64,000 nt of DNA from Barnesiella merdipullorum (GTDB lineage: Bacteria; Bacteroidota; Bacteroidia; Bacteroidales; Barnesiellaceae). The notes beneath the pieces were generated by a model that saw only the letters and a program-made list of their open reading frames with translations, had not been told where the DNA came from and made no database searches. Below are positions 8,077 to 17,092 of this stretch, in pieces. The DNA lies in assembly GCA_019116365.1 (NCBI GenBank), contig DXBT01000031.1, positions 62,001 through 126,000 on the forward strand, in the 5' to 3' direction. How positions within the stretch are numbered: the first letter of the stretch is position 1; the number at the start of each line of letters is the position of its first letter. Both the position numbers and the translations under genes were made by a program.

Positions 8077-11000
8077 TTATTCTTGAATGGCAAAACGCGA
8101 CGCAATCTTATTTTGCAAATCGGTCAAACCATAAACCGTGCTCAACTCATTGATCGTGTGAACCATATATACATGCTTCTCATAATCGTTGCGAATGGAG
8201 CGAAGCTGTCCCGGCGTGAGATCCTTGTACCAGTTGAGATAGCTGGCCGAGGTTTCGAAGATTTCGCTCAACAGAGCCTCGCCTTTCTCCCGTTCGCCCA
8301 ACTCGAGATAAGACTGGCCAAACGATATCGAGGTGAGGTCGTGAGTTACCTGCCAGCCCGGAATCTTCTCCATAATGAGGTTCAGAGCCGTCAGGGCCTT
8401 CTCGTTCTTGCCCTCTTTGATGAGTTGCTCTACCAGGTCGGCAAACATCATGCGGATGGTGTTGCACATGCGGCGCACATTCTCATCGAGATAGAGCGGA
8501 TGCTCTTTCGTAGCCTGGTCGATGCCACCCCAGCGGAAACGGTTGACCATGTTGTCGTACATCTTGTCGGTATTGATGTTGTTGCCCACCCCTTTCAAGG
8601 GAACAACCTGGTAGGCCAGACCGGTGCGCGAGAAGTAGTCCTCGAGCCCCAGGTAGTAGCTGCTACCCACGGTTACGGCAAAATATACGGGGCGTTTCCA
8701 ACCCTGCTCGGCATTGGTATTGACGATGTCGAGCGAGGCGATTTCGCTCATGGTGAATCCCCGTTTGTTGGTAAAGTTGGGCACAATGCGCGAAACGATG
8801 CTGTCTTTCAACCCGGGAGCTACCGTACCCGAAGCAATCGCAGCATTGGCATCGACCGGGATATAGAGCTGGTTGGTGGGCAAGTGGTTGAGAGCACCGT
8901 ATCCCGGCACATCCTTGGTCCATGCCTCATCGCTATAAAGATAGTTCAACGCATCGCGCACCGTAATCGAGTCGGCCAGACGGTTGATCACATAGTTGTA
9001 GGAGCGCACGTCGTAGGCATATTTCGACTCGTCGGCCGAAATGGGCAGCGGAGCTGACTCGTAGGCGGGACGTTTCATCTGGTCGATGTACCAGTCGGTC
9101 TGCAAGTAAGAGAGGTTGCACACCCGCACGTCGGTACGATAGCCCTCGACCTCTTGAGCATACCACAAGGGGAAGGTATCGTTGTCGCCGTTGGTAAAGA
9201 GGATGGCGTTTTCATCGACACTCGACAGGTAGTTCATACCGAAGTCGCGGCAAACGTAACGGCCCGAACGGTCGTGATCGTCCCACGTTTGACTTACCAT
9301 CTGCAAGGGCACACACAAGCACAGGAGCGATGCCACAACGGCAGTCACCGTTGACTTGGATTGCTCGTCGGTCGTCTTGGCCAGGTAGTTGAGGCCTCGC
9401 CAGATAGCGGCCACACCCAAGCCAATCCAAATGGCAAAGGCATAGAACGAACCGGCATAAGCATAGTCTCGCTCACGCGGCTGGTAAGGAGTCTGGTTAA
9501 GATAGATGACAATGGCAATACCCGTCATGAAGAAGAGGAAGAAGGTAACCCAGAAACTCTCGACACCCTTCTTGCCCGAGAAGCCCTGGAAGAAGAAACC
9601 GATAAGACCCAGCAGCAGCGGCAACATGTAGAAGACGTTGTGACCGGCGTTGTTCTTGAGGTCGTCGGGCAGATTGGTCTGGTCGCCGGCAATGTGCTTG
9701 TCGATGAAGTTGAAGCCGCTTATCCAGTTACCGTTCTGCACATCGCCATGACCCTGGATATCGTTCTGCCGGCCGGCAAAGTTCCACATGAAATAACGCA
9801 AGTACATATAGTATAACTGATAGTTGATGAAGAAGGCGAGGTTTTCGCCCAAGGTAGGTTTCACCACCGTCTTGGTACCGTCGGGGGTGCTCACCTGCAC
9901 GGGGTGACCTTTGAAATTGGTCCACACCTTGTAGGCCGATATGTGCTCGGCCTTGTCGCTGTACATACGGGGGAAGAGCATGCACAACTCGGGTTCATAC
10001 TTGTAGTGCTCGTCGTGCCCGGTAACGATATAGCGGTCGGGGTCGTCGGGCGACGATTTCAATTTCTTTTTCCAAATAGGTTTCCCCTGAGTCGATACCG
10101 CCGTACCGTTGGCATCGCGCAGCACCTCGGCGTTGAAGGTCTGCCCATAGAAGAGCGGACGGTCGCCATACTGCTCACGGTTGAGGTAACCGCTCAGGCT
10201 GAAGATATCCTCGGGCGAGTTCTGATCCATGGGGGTATTGGCCGTCGAACGTATCATGATGAGTGCGTAGGACGAGTAACCGATGAAGATGACAAACAAC
10301 GAAAGCAGAATCGTGTTCATGGTCACCACCGAAGGGTGCTTGCGCATAAAGAAGAGGTAGTAGGCCAACGCCAGCGAAAGGATAATGCCAATCACATAGC
10401 CATCACCAATGAAGGGGATGCCTACCAGCACGATGCTGATAAAGAACGAAACCTTCATCAGCTTCTCGCTGCGCTGTGCATAAGTCTCATAGATGGCCCA
10501 GGCGATAACACCTACAATCAGGAAGAAGTAGAAGATTACACCACTGTTGAACGGGAGGTGGAATACGTTGACAAAGAGCAACTCGGCCCAACTGGCTACC
10601 TCGACGAAACCGGGAACCAGTCCGTAGAGCAGCAGCACGATGAGTACAAACGAGAGCAACAGGGCAACGATAGAGCCCTTCAGGTTGGTATTCTTGAACT
10701 TGCGATAGTAATATACCAGCACGATGGCGGGGATACACAACAGGTTGAGCAGGTGCACCGCAATCGACACGCCTATGATGTAGGCGATGAGTATGATGTA
10801 GCGGTTGGAATGGGGCTCGTCGGCCACACTCTCCCACTTGAGGATGAGCCAGAACACCAGTGCCGTACAGAACGAAGAGTAGGCATAAACCTCACCCTCT
10901 ACGGCCGAGAACCAGAAGGTATCGGACCACGCATAGGCCAAAGCACCTACTACACCGCAACCCAGGATGGTAATCATCTGACCCATCGACATGGTATCGA

Positions 11001-11334
11001 CGGTCTCGCCCTCGCGCAGCACTATCTTCTGTGCCAGGCGGGTGATGGTCCAGAAAAGCAGCAGGATGGTGGCGGCACTCAACAATCCCGACATGAGGTT
11101 GACCATATAGGCAACCTCCGAAGGAGAAGAGGCAAAATTGGCAAAGAAGCGCGCCGTCAACATGAAGATGGGGTTTCCCGGCGGGTGACCCACTTCCAGT
11201 TTATATCCCGAAGCTATAAACTCACCGCAGTCCCAAAAACTGGCGGTCGATTCCAAGGTGAGGATATAGGTAACCGCCGCGATGACGAAGACTACCCACC
11301 CCAACACATTGTTCAGTAATTTGTACCGTTTCAT
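8077..11334 (-). CDS. DUF2723 (GT117-type) multi-pass membrane protein
   Basis: This protein of about 1085 residues belongs to the DUF2723 family, a Bacteroidetes group regarded as GT-C-fold glycosyltransferases. Near the N-terminus the segment TLESTASFWDCGEFIASGYK is followed by EVGHPPGNPIFMLTARFF, the hallmark of the family. About a dozen or more hydrophobic segments fill residues 10-680, including QTPYQPRERDYAYAGSFYAF between them. A soluble C-terminal half follows (NGDNDTFPLWYAQEVEGYRTDVRV). The start at 11334 (MKRYKLLNNVLGW) is preferred over 11394 because it directly precedes the first membrane segment. A -7 box lies at 11462-11469. It probably transfers sugars from a lipid carrier to proteins or glycans; acceptor unknown. 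Confidence 0.9.
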   Translation of the reverse strand: MKRYKLLNNVLGWVVFVIAAVTYILTLESTASFWDCGEFIASGYKLEVGHPPGNPIFMLTARFFANFASSPSEVAYMVNLMSGLLSAATILLLFWTITRLAQKIVLREGETVDTMSMGQMITILGCGVVGALAYAWSDTFWFSAVEGEVYAYSSFCTALVFWLILKWESVADEPHSNRYIILIAYIIGVSIAVHLLNLLCIPAIVLVYYYRKFKNTNLKGSIVALLLSFVLIVLLLYGLVPGFVEVASWAELLFVNVFHLPFNSGVIFYFFLIVGVIAWAIYETYAQRSEKLMKVSFFISIVLVGIPFIGDGYVIGIILSLALAYYLFFMRKHPSVVTMNTILLSLFVIFIGYSSYALIMIRSTANTPMDQNSPEDIFSLSGYLNREQYGDRPLFYGQTFNAEVLRDANGTAVSTQGKPIWKKKLKSSPDDPDRYIVTGHDEHYKYEPELCMLFPRMYSDKAEHISAYKVWTNFKGHPVQVSTPDGTKTVVKPTLGENLAFFINYQLYYMYLRYFMWNFAGRQNDIQGHGDVQNGNWISGFNFIDKHIAGDQTNLPDDLKNNAGHNVFYMLPLLLGLIGFFFQGFSGKKGVESFWVTFFLFFMTGIAIVIYLNQTPYQPRERDYAYAGSFYAFAIWIGLGVAAIWRGLNYLAKTTDEQSKSTVTAVVASLLCLCVPLQMVSQTWDDHDRSGRYVCRDFGMNYLSSVDENAILFTNGDNDTFPLWYAQEVEGYRTDVRVCNLSYLQTDWYIDQMKRPAYESAPLPISADESKYAYDVRSYNYVINRLADSITVRDALNYLYSDEAWTKDVPGYGALNHLPTNQLYIPVDANAAIASGTVAPGLKDSIVSRIVPNFTNKRGFTMSEIASLDIVNTNAEQGWKRPVYFAVTVGSSYYLGLEDYFSRTGLAYQVVPLKGVGNNINTDKMYDNMVNRFRWGGIDQATKEHPLYLDENVRRMCNTIRMMFADLVEQLIKEGKNEKALTALNLIMEKIPGWQVTHDLTSISFGQSYLELGEREKGEALLSEIFETSASYLNWYKDLTPGQLRSIRNDYEKHVYMVHTINELSTVYGLTDLQNKIASRFAIQE

Positions 11335-11461
11335 TCTGTTTATTTTGTCTTTTATTTTCAGGAGCCAAACCGATAGAGCTTTACACAAAAACAACCCCGG
11401 GAAAAGCCTGTACCGCTTTACCGAGGAGTCTGTATCGCCTATCTGTTTTTCATATACCCGG

Positions 11462-11469
11462 CAAAGATA
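11462..11469 (-). promoter_or_regulatory. -7 box for the DUF2723 gene
   Basis: On the minus strand this reads TATCTTTG, an exact TAnnTTTG. No -33 box is seen at 20 bp. The implied leader is about 120 nt. Confidence 0.5.
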
Positions 11470-11604
11470 ATGAAAGATTGTTAATCTCCTCTCATTGTAA
11501 ACTTTTTATAATAAATTATCGACTATATTTCACAAAATAGCAGCTGCGTAGCTCCTACTTACCCGGTTTCTTATTACTTTTACCCGCCAAACGAATTTGC
11601 TTTT

Positions 11605-12615
11605 ATGAGTACCCGAATATTGATTACCGGCGCCGGCGGTTTCATCGGCGGTTTCATTGTCGAGGAGGCCCTCTCGCGTGGATACGAAACCTGGGCCGGG
11701 GTGCGCAAAACCACCTCGCGCGAACACCTCAAAGACCCGTCCATACGATTCATCGACTTCAACTATGGAAATCCACAAGTGCTGGCCGACCAACTGCTGC
11801 AACACAAAAAGGAATATGGCCGCTGGGACTATATCATCCATAACCTGGGGGTGACCAAGTGCAAGAACCCCGACGACTTCGACCGCATCAACTACGGGTT
11901 TGTCAAGAATTTCACCGAGGCTCTCGTCGCCACCGACATGGTGCCCAAGCAGTTTATCCTCATGAGCAGCCTGGGAGCCTGGGGACTGGGCGACGAGAAG
12001 AACTTCACCCCCATACGCCCCACCGATATCCCCCACCCCAATACCCGCTACGGACAGAGCAAGCTGAAGGCCGAACGGCACCTGCAGTCGCTCGACGGAT
12101 TTCCCTATGTGGTAATGCGCCCCACTGGAGTGTATGGCCCTTATGAGAAAGACTACTACCTCATGATGAAAAGCATCAAATATGGATTCGACTTCATCGT
12201 GGGATTCAAGCCCCAACTCATCACCTTCATCTATGTAAAGGACCTGGTACAGGCCATTTTCAAGGCTATTGACCGGGGTGTGACTCGCCGGGGCTACTTC
12301 CTCTCCGAAGGGCAGGCCTACACTTCGTCGCAATTCCGCCGGTATGTGGCCGCGGCGCTGGGCAAGCGTTGGGTGATACCGGTGAAGATACCCATTGCCG
12401 GACTCTGGCTCGTGTCGGTCATTGCCGAAAAGTGTGCCGCCCTCCTGGGCAAGACCAGTACCCTCAACCGCGACAAGTTCCGCATCATGAAACAACGCAA
12501 CTGGATATGCGACATCTCCGATGCCCGCAACGAGTTGGGGTTCGAGCCCCAATACAGCCTCGAGCGGGGCGTGAACGAGTGTGTAAAGTGGTACCGCCAG
12601 CACCATTGGCTGTAA
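11605..12615 (+). CDS. NAD-dependent epimerase/dehydratase family protein
   Basis: This 336-residue extended short-chain dehydrogenase has the Rossmann motif GAGGFIGGF at residues 8-16 and a catalytic triad recognisable as SSLGAWG (Ser) and YGQSKLKAE (YxxxK), followed by MRPTGVYGPYE. It therefore binds NAD(P) and probably acts on a nucleotide sugar or a sterol-like or quinone-like substrate. The C-terminal half has hydrophobic residues around IPIAGLWLVSVIAEK, but no clear anchor. It is flanked by unrelated genes. Substrate cannot be assigned. Confidence 0.88.
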   Translation: MSTRILITGAGGFIGGFIVEEALSRGYETWAGVRKTTSREHLKDPSIRFIDFNYGNPQVLADQLLQHKKEYGRWDYIIHNLGVTKCKNPDDFDRINYGFVKNFTEALVATDMVPKQFILMSSLGAWGLGDEKNFTPIRPTDIPHPNTRYGQSKLKAERHLQSLDGFPYVVMRPTGVYGPYEKDYYLMMKSIKYGFDFIVGFKPQLITFIYVKDLVQAIFKAIDRGVTRRGYFLSEGQAYTSSQFRRYVAAALGKRWVIPVKIPIAGLWLVSVIAEKCAALLGKTSTLNRDKFRIMKQRNWICDISDARNELGFEPQYSLERGVNECVKWYRQHHWL

Positions 12616-12656
12616 GGTAGCCCCCCGCAAACGAGCCGTCTTTCAAAAAAAAGCGT

Positions 12657-12664
12657 TACCTTTG
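12657..12664 (+). promoter_or_regulatory. -7 box for the LOG-family gene
   Basis: TACCTTTG matches TAnnTTTG and lies 23 bp before the ATG at 12688. The -33 region is poor. Confidence 0.55.
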
Positions 12665-12687
12665 CAGCGCGATTCAAGCAGGTGACA

Positions 12688-13275
12688 ATGAAAAAGATAA
12701 AATCGGTATGCGTCTATTGCGCATCCAGTTCCAAAATAAACCCCGACTATTTCGAGGCTGCCCGCCAAATCGGTGAGCTGCTCGCTCAAAAAGGCATGCG
12801 ATGTGTATGCGGTGCCGGAAACCAGGGGCTCATGGGCACGCTGGCCGACAGTGTGCTGGCCCACGGAGGCGAAGTGATGGGGGTGATTCCCCGCTTCATG
12901 ATCGACGAAGGATGGTGTCACCCGGGTCTGACCCAGACGGTTGTAACCGCCAACATGCACGAGCGCAAGGAGCGCATGGCCCAGGAGGCCGATGCGGTCA
13001 TTGCCCTGCCCGGCGGCTGCGGCACCTTCGAAGAGCTCTTCGAAATTATCACCTGGAAGCAGCTGGGACTCTTCCTCAACCCCATTGTGATACTCAATAT
13101 CGACGGATACTACGATCTCCTCATCGAGATGTTGAACAAAGCCATCGACGAAAACTTCATGCGCCGGGAGCATGCCCGCATGTGGCAGGTCGCCTACACG
13201 CCGCAAGAGGCCATCGAGGCCATCGTGACCACTCCTGCGTGGGATCCCAGCATCCGCAAAATAGCCGCTATCTAA
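12688..13275 (+). CDS. LOG family protein (TIGR00730, nucleoside monophosphate phosphoribohydrolase-like)
   Basis: This 195-residue protein has the family motif PGGCGTFEELFE (PGGxGTxxE) and an N-terminal VCVYCASSSKINPDYFEAA. LOG proteins cleave N6-modified adenosine monophosphates to the free base and ribose 5-phosphate, and were long mislabelled lysine decarboxylases. The ATG at 12688 is used; the upstream GTG at 12682 has no support and is nearer the promoter. The next gene starts 14 bp after its stop, so it probably leads the transcript that continues into DUF4271 and hemD. Confidence 0.88.
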   Translation: MKKIKSVCVYCASSSKINPDYFEAARQIGELLAQKGMRCVCGAGNQGLMGTLADSVLAHGGEVMGVIPRFMIDEGWCHPGLTQTVVTANMHERKERMAQEADAVIALPGGCGTFEELFEIITWKQLGLFLNPIVILNIDGYYDLLIEMLNKAIDENFMRREHARMWQVAYTPQEAIEAIVTTPAWDPSIRKIAAI

Positions 13276-13289
13276 TCCCGTTATAGCCT

Positions 13290-14189
13290 ATGACCGTTTC
13301 TGCTGCACCCGATACCCACCTTGTCGCCGACACCCTCCAGGCGGTCGATACCACCGGCACCCCGTCGCCAGTGGTTGTCCCCCAGGTGTTCGTGCCGCAA
13401 TATATCCAGGGGTTTGAGCGCAGCACCCCCCTGCAAGAGAGCGATCCGCTCAAAGACCTGCAAGAGACGATCATTGCCATCCCCGAGGGATTCGACGCCG
13501 AACCGATGCCCGACACTCCTACCAACAACTCGTTGCTGGTGAGTATCGTGGTCGTAGTTTTCCTGCTGTTTGCCTTTACCTTTAAAAAAGGAACCAAGTT
13601 CCTGGGCGAAATATTCAGAAGCGTACTCAACGTGAAAGAGCGCCAAAGCCTCTTCGACGACTCTACCGTGCGAGAGACCCAGTTGCGAGCGGTACTGCTG
13701 GGCATGACCTTCGTGTCGGAGGGATTCTGCCTGTTTGAACTCCTGTTGCAGCACATCCCCACCCTGTCGGTTCCCATCGGCACAGGAGTCTGCTGCGGCA
13801 GCCTGGTGGCTTTTGGGTACTATTTTCTGCAAAAATGGCTCTACCGAGGTCTCGGACTCATCTTTACCGATGCAGCCCACACCCGCAAATGGGTCGAGAG
13901 CTTTATCTCGATCAACGCCATCATCAGTATCCCCATGGCCGTACCCGTGCTGGCGATGATATTCGTCCCGCAGTGGAAACCCGTCATGTTGGCCGTTGCG
14001 GCCGCTATCTATGTGATTTCCCGTATCTTATTTATTTATAAAGGGTTTAAGATTTTTTACCGCAATATATTAGATTTATTCTATTTTATTGTGTACTTTT
14101 GTGCCCTCGAAATCGCACCCCTATTTTGGGTATATAAATCAAGCATATTGATATATAATTTTGTCGAACTAAAAATACAGCAGCTTTGA
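13290..14189 (+). CDS. DUF4271 membrane protein
   Basis: This 299-residue protein has a Pro/Val-rich N-terminal region of about 75 residues, then several membrane segments (LLVSIVVVVFLLFAF near residue 82, VLLGMTFVSEGFCLFELLL, GVCCGSLVAFGYYFL, IISIPMAVPVLAMIFV, VMLAVAAAIYVI and a final LFYFIVYFCALEIAPLFWVY). It matches the Bacteroidetes family DUF4271, typically found directly before hemD as here. Its stop codon overlaps the hemD start. Function is unknown; the constant linkage to hemD hints at a link to haem synthesis or cytochrome assembly, but that is inference. Confidence 0.85.
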   Translation: MTVSAAPDTHLVADTLQAVDTTGTPSPVVVPQVFVPQYIQGFERSTPLQESDPLKDLQETIIAIPEGFDAEPMPDTPTNNSLLVSIVVVVFLLFAFTFKKGTKFLGEIFRSVLNVKERQSLFDDSTVRETQLRAVLLGMTFVSEGFCLFELLLQHIPTLSVPIGTGVCCGSLVAFGYYFLQKWLYRGLGLIFTDAAHTRKWVESFISINAIISIPMAVPVLAMIFVPQWKPVMLAVAAAIYVISRILFIYKGFKIFYRNILDLFYFIVYFCALEIAPLFWVYKSSILIYNFVELKIQQL

Positions 14190-14935
14190 AAATTAAGAAA
14201 ATTCTTGTTTCTCAGCCTAAGCCGAGTTCCGAAAAATCGCCTTACTACGATATCGCCGAGCGATATGGCGTCAATATCGTATTTCGTCCCTTTATCAAGG
14301 TAGAGGGCCTGACCTCCAAAGAGTTCAGACAACAGAAGATTTCCATACCGGAATATACCGCTGTCATTTTCACGGCTCGTACCGCCATCGACCACTTCTT
14401 CCGCCTGTGCGAAGAGTTGCGCGTCAATATCCCCGAGACGATGAAATATTTCTGTACGACCGAGGCTATCGCCCTCTATTTGCAGAAGTATATCGTCTAT
14501 CGCAAACGCAAGATATTCTTCGGCAACTCGGGCAAACTGGACGACCTGGTTCCCTCGTTGCTGAAACACGCCGGGGAGAAATTCCTCTTCCCCGTGTCGG
14601 ATGTGCACAAAGAGCAGACCACTGTTCTGGAGAAACACAAAATCAACTACACACGGGCCATCATGTACCGCACCGTGAGCAACGATTTTGAAGAGGGTGA
14701 ACCGTTTGACTACGATATGCTCGTGTTTTTCAGCCCGTCGGGTATCAAGTCGCTCCTCAAGAACTTCCCCGAGTTTGAGCAGGGCGATATCAAGATAGGA
14801 ACCTTTGGTCCCACAACGGCCCAGACCGTACGCGATGCCGGCCTGCGACTCGATGTCGAAGCTCCCTCGCCCGGAGCCCCGTCGATGACCGCCGCTCTCG
14901 ATCTTTTCCTGAAAGAACAAAGCAAAAAGAAATAA
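14186..14935 (+). CDS. hemD: Uroporphyrinogen-III synthase
   Basis: This 249-residue cytoplasmic enzyme closes hydroxymethylbilane to uroporphyrinogen III in tetrapyrrole synthesis. The N-terminal KILVSQPKP, the segment YTAVIFTARTAIDHF and the C-terminal DMLVFFSPSGIKSL and GTFGPTTAQTVRDAGL are family features. The start is a TTG at 14186 inside TTGA, overlapping the stop of DUF4271; no ATG is available before the conserved N-terminus, so translational coupling is likely. Haem would serve the cytochrome b subunit of fumarate reductase encoded nearby. Confidence 0.88.
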   Translation: MKIKKILVSQPKPSSEKSPYYDIAERYGVNIVFRPFIKVEGLTSKEFRQQKISIPEYTAVIFTARTAIDHFFRLCEELRVNIPETMKYFCTTEAIALYLQKYIVYRKRKIFFGNSGKLDDLVPSLLKHAGEKFLFPVSDVHKEQTTVLEKHKINYTRAIMYRTVSNDFEEGEPFDYDMLVFFSPSGIKSLLKNFPEFEQGDIKIGTFGPTTAQTVRDAGLRLDVEAPSPGAPSMTAALDLFLKEQSKKK

Positions 14936-15017
14936 CCTCTTTTTCGACAAGAACCAAACCTCATAATCGTCTTTCACCGAAAGGAGGCGCTTATGAGGTT
15001 TTATTTTCAAACACACA

Positions 15018-15419
15018 ATGAACAATCACTGCCTGCCCAAAAGCGAAAAACTATGTAGCCGAACAGCCATCAACCGACTGTTTGCCGAGGGCAGCGCCTT
15101 CATTGTCTATCCGCTGCGCATCGTCTATCGCATCGACGAGAACTCGACGGCCGCACCCCAGTTTTTTATCAACATCCCCAAACGGAATTTCAAACGGGCG
15201 GTTAAGCGGGTATATCTGCGCCGACGCATCCGCGAGGCCTACCGCCTGCACAAAGAGATTCTGGCCGAACCGCTGGCCCGCCGCAACCAGTCGATACACC
15301 TGGCATTCCTCTATCTCGACAAGAACCTCACCGACTTCAAGTCGATCGAGAAAAATATGATCGAGGCTCTGGAACGACTGGTACAACGAACCGAACCTCA
15401 ACAAACCACCGAATCGTGA
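15018..15419 (+). CDS. rnpA: Ribonuclease P protein component
   Basis: This 133-residue basic protein binds RNase P RNA and helps 5' maturation of tRNA. The RNR-type motif appears as FKRAVKRVYLRRRIREAYR (residues about 58-76) after the expected PKSEKLCSRTAINRLFAEG. The next gene begins 4 bp after its stop codon, so rnpA and the yidD-tatD fusion form an operon, a conserved rnpA-yidD pairing. The 82-bp gap after hemD holds no clear promoter, so hemD could read into it. Confidence 0.92.
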   Translation: MNNHCLPKSEKLCSRTAINRLFAEGSAFIVYPLRIVYRIDENSTAAPQFFINIPKRNFKRAVKRVYLRRRIREAYRLHKEILAEPLARRNQSIHLAFLYLDKNLTDFKSIEKNMIEALERLVQRTEPQQTTES

Positions 15420-15423
15420 GGCC

Positions 15424-16290
15424 ATGAAAAAGTTTCTATCGGCCTTGCTGATTGGCCCCATCCGTTTCTATCGGGCCTGCATTTCGCCCATGCTGCCGCC
15501 CTCGTGCCGGTATGTACCCACCTGCTCGCAGTATGCCATCGAGGCCATACAGATACACGGCCCATTCAAAGGGTTCTGGTTCGCCACCCGACGTCTCTTG
15601 AGCTGTCATCCCTGGGGAGGTAGCGGCTACGACCCGGTTCCACCCAAATTTCCCATAGACATACACACCCACCACAACCGCTATGGGGCTATCATCAGCA
15701 CCACCCCCGACGAATTCCATCCCCAACCGGGCAAATACTACTCGGTAGGGCTGCACCCCTGGAGTCTCTCGGAGGCCTCGAAGGAGTCGATTGCCCAACT
15801 CGAAGCTGCCGTATCACACGAACAAGTGGTAGCCGTGGGCGAGACGGGGCTCGACAAAATCAAAAGCGGGGTCAACTACGAAGAGCAGCTCATCTACTTC
15901 GAGAAACAGATACGACTCTCGGAGCAGTGGCACAAACCGCTTGTCATCCATGCCGTAAAATCCTACGACGACATCATCCGCATACACAAGGCCAAGCACC
16001 CCGCACAACCGTGGATCATCCACGGCTTCAGAGGGAAACCCGAGACCGCGGCACAACTCCTTCGCGAGGGGCTGTACCTCTCGTTTGGCGAATATTACAA
16101 TCATGAAACCCTGAAATCGATTCCCCTCGACCGCCTCTTCCTCGAGACCGACGAGGGCCAGATGACTATCGACAAGCTCTATCGAAAAGCGGCACACATA
16201 CGCAACCTCTCGCCCCACCGCCTGCACAAGGCAATAGCGGCAAACGTGGCCCGCATATTCCCGTTGCAGTCATCGGCACACCAATCCTGA
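15424..16290 (+). CDS. YidD-TatD fusion: membrane insertion factor domain plus TatD-type metal-dependent hydrolase
   Basis: This 288-residue single ORF has two parts. Residues 1-74 are a complete YidD (small, amphipathic, aids YidC-mediated membrane insertion) with SCRYVPTCSQYAIEAI and CHPWGGSGYDPVP. Residues 76-288 are a TatD-family hydrolase: metal motifs DIHTHH at 79-84, VAVGETGLD with Glu140, LVIHAVKS, WIIHGFRG and ETDEG. No stop lies between the parts and no ATG, GTG or TTG is present at the TatD head (the codons there include ATA GAC ATA CAC), so separate translation is unlikely. The TatD half is about 210 residues, shorter than the usual 260. It is convergent with upxY 23 bp away. Confidence 0.85.
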   Translation: MKKFLSALLIGPIRFYRACISPMLPPSCRYVPTCSQYAIEAIQIHGPFKGFWFATRRLLSCHPWGGSGYDPVPPKFPIDIHTHHNRYGAIISTTPDEFHPQPGKYYSVGLHPWSLSEASKESIAQLEAAVSHEQVVAVGETGLDKIKSGVNYEEQLIYFEKQIRLSEQWHKPLVIHAVKSYDDIIRIHKAKHPAQPWIIHGFRGKPETAAQLLREGLYLSFGEYYNHETLKSIPLDRLFLETDEGQMTIDKLYRKAAHIRNLSPHRLHKAIAANVARIFPLQSSAHQS

Positions 16291-16313
16291 CCTTTTTTTG
16301 CCACACCGGCATC

Positions 16314-16853
16314 TCAAGAGACCCGCTCGATGAGCGAGGGATGCACAAAAGCCGTAGCTACAGCCATCACCCCCTCGATCGAGACCACCACCCGGCGATC
16401 GCCCTTGATGCGAAGGAACACCCCTTCGACCCCGGCAAAGACACCGCCGGTAATGCGCACCCGATCGCCTTCGCGCAAAGAGAGCACGTTGGAGTCCAAA
16501 TAGACCACCTGCTCGTCATAAGCTCCGGCCACGGCAATGAAACTATGCATCTGTCTGTCGGGCACAATCAGAGGCTCGTGCTTCTCGCGATTCATAATAT
16601 AACGAAGGGGTATCTTGAGCGAAATCTCCTTTTTGACCTCATCCATCTTCTCGCGGTTCAACCGCACAAAAACCAGGTTGTGAATAACCGGCACGAGTTT
16701 ACGCACCCGGCGCTCACCCTTGGCAACCAGTTTATACTGCATGGGTATAAACGACTCTATCCCACACTGGTCGAGATACCCCTTCAATGCCATCTCCCGG
16801 CTGTATGTCACCCGAATAGCAAACCATTTGAGATCGGTCTCATTATTCCCCAT
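16314..16853 (-). CDS. UpxY-family transcription antiterminator (NusG-like), orphan
   Basis: This 179-residue protein has a NusG N-terminal domain (WFAIRVTYSREMALKGYL, then VIHNLVFVRLNREKMDEV) and a C-terminal KOW domain (REGDRVRITGGVFAGVEGVF, residues about 126-145). In Bacteroides such UpxY proteins are the first gene of capsular polysaccharide loci and stop early termination in the leader. Here the downstream side runs straight into the convergent yidD-tatD gene, so there is no attached polysaccharide operon. It may act in trans on a locus elsewhere. A -7 box lies at 16879-16886. Confidence 0.88.
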   Translation of the reverse strand: MGNNETDLKWFAIRVTYSREMALKGYLDQCGIESFIPMQYKLVAKGERRVRKLVPVIHNLVFVRLNREKMDEVKKEISLKIPLRYIMNREKHEPLIVPDRQMHSFIAVAGAYDEQVVYLDSNVLSLREGDRVRITGGVFAGVEGVFLRIKGDRRVVVSIEGVMAVATAFVHPSLIERVS

Positions 16854-16878
16854 AACATTACTGAAAAATCGGTTTGCA

Positions 16879-16886
16879 CAAAAATA
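16879..16886 (-). promoter_or_regulatory. -7 box for the UpxY-like gene
   Basis: The minus strand reads TATTTTTG, an exact TAnnTTTG, 26 bp upstream of the start at 16853. The -33 region is weak. Confidence 0.45.
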
Positions 16887-16954
16887 ATTTAAATAAGCGA
16901 GATTATCGATAAAATCAAGAGGCTGTTCTTATTTTTTGTTATTTCGGCCTTAAA

Positions 16955-16986
16955 ATTGTTTGTTTCGATAAAGAGTCGTAATTTTG
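16955..16986 (+). promoter_or_regulatory. Promoter for tyrS
   Basis: ATTG at 16955-16958, a 20-bp spacer and TAATTTTG at 16979-16986. The leader is about 100 nt and contains CCGCAG (16993-16998) complementary to CTGCGG (17049-17054) plus smaller GC-rich repeats, so it is probably structured. Confidence 0.6.
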
Positions 16987-17092
16987 CAGCTACCGCAGAA
17001 ACAGGGACTGGACAGCCCCGCTCAGCAGCAGCTCACCTACCCTCATCGCTGCGGGAAAACAACAACCAAACATTTAAATAAGTTTTCATTCG

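Noticed and set aside
16987..17092. T-box riboswitch before tyrS
   Set aside because: No T-box core sequence or terminator hairpin is present, and T-boxes are not expected in Bacteroidetes.
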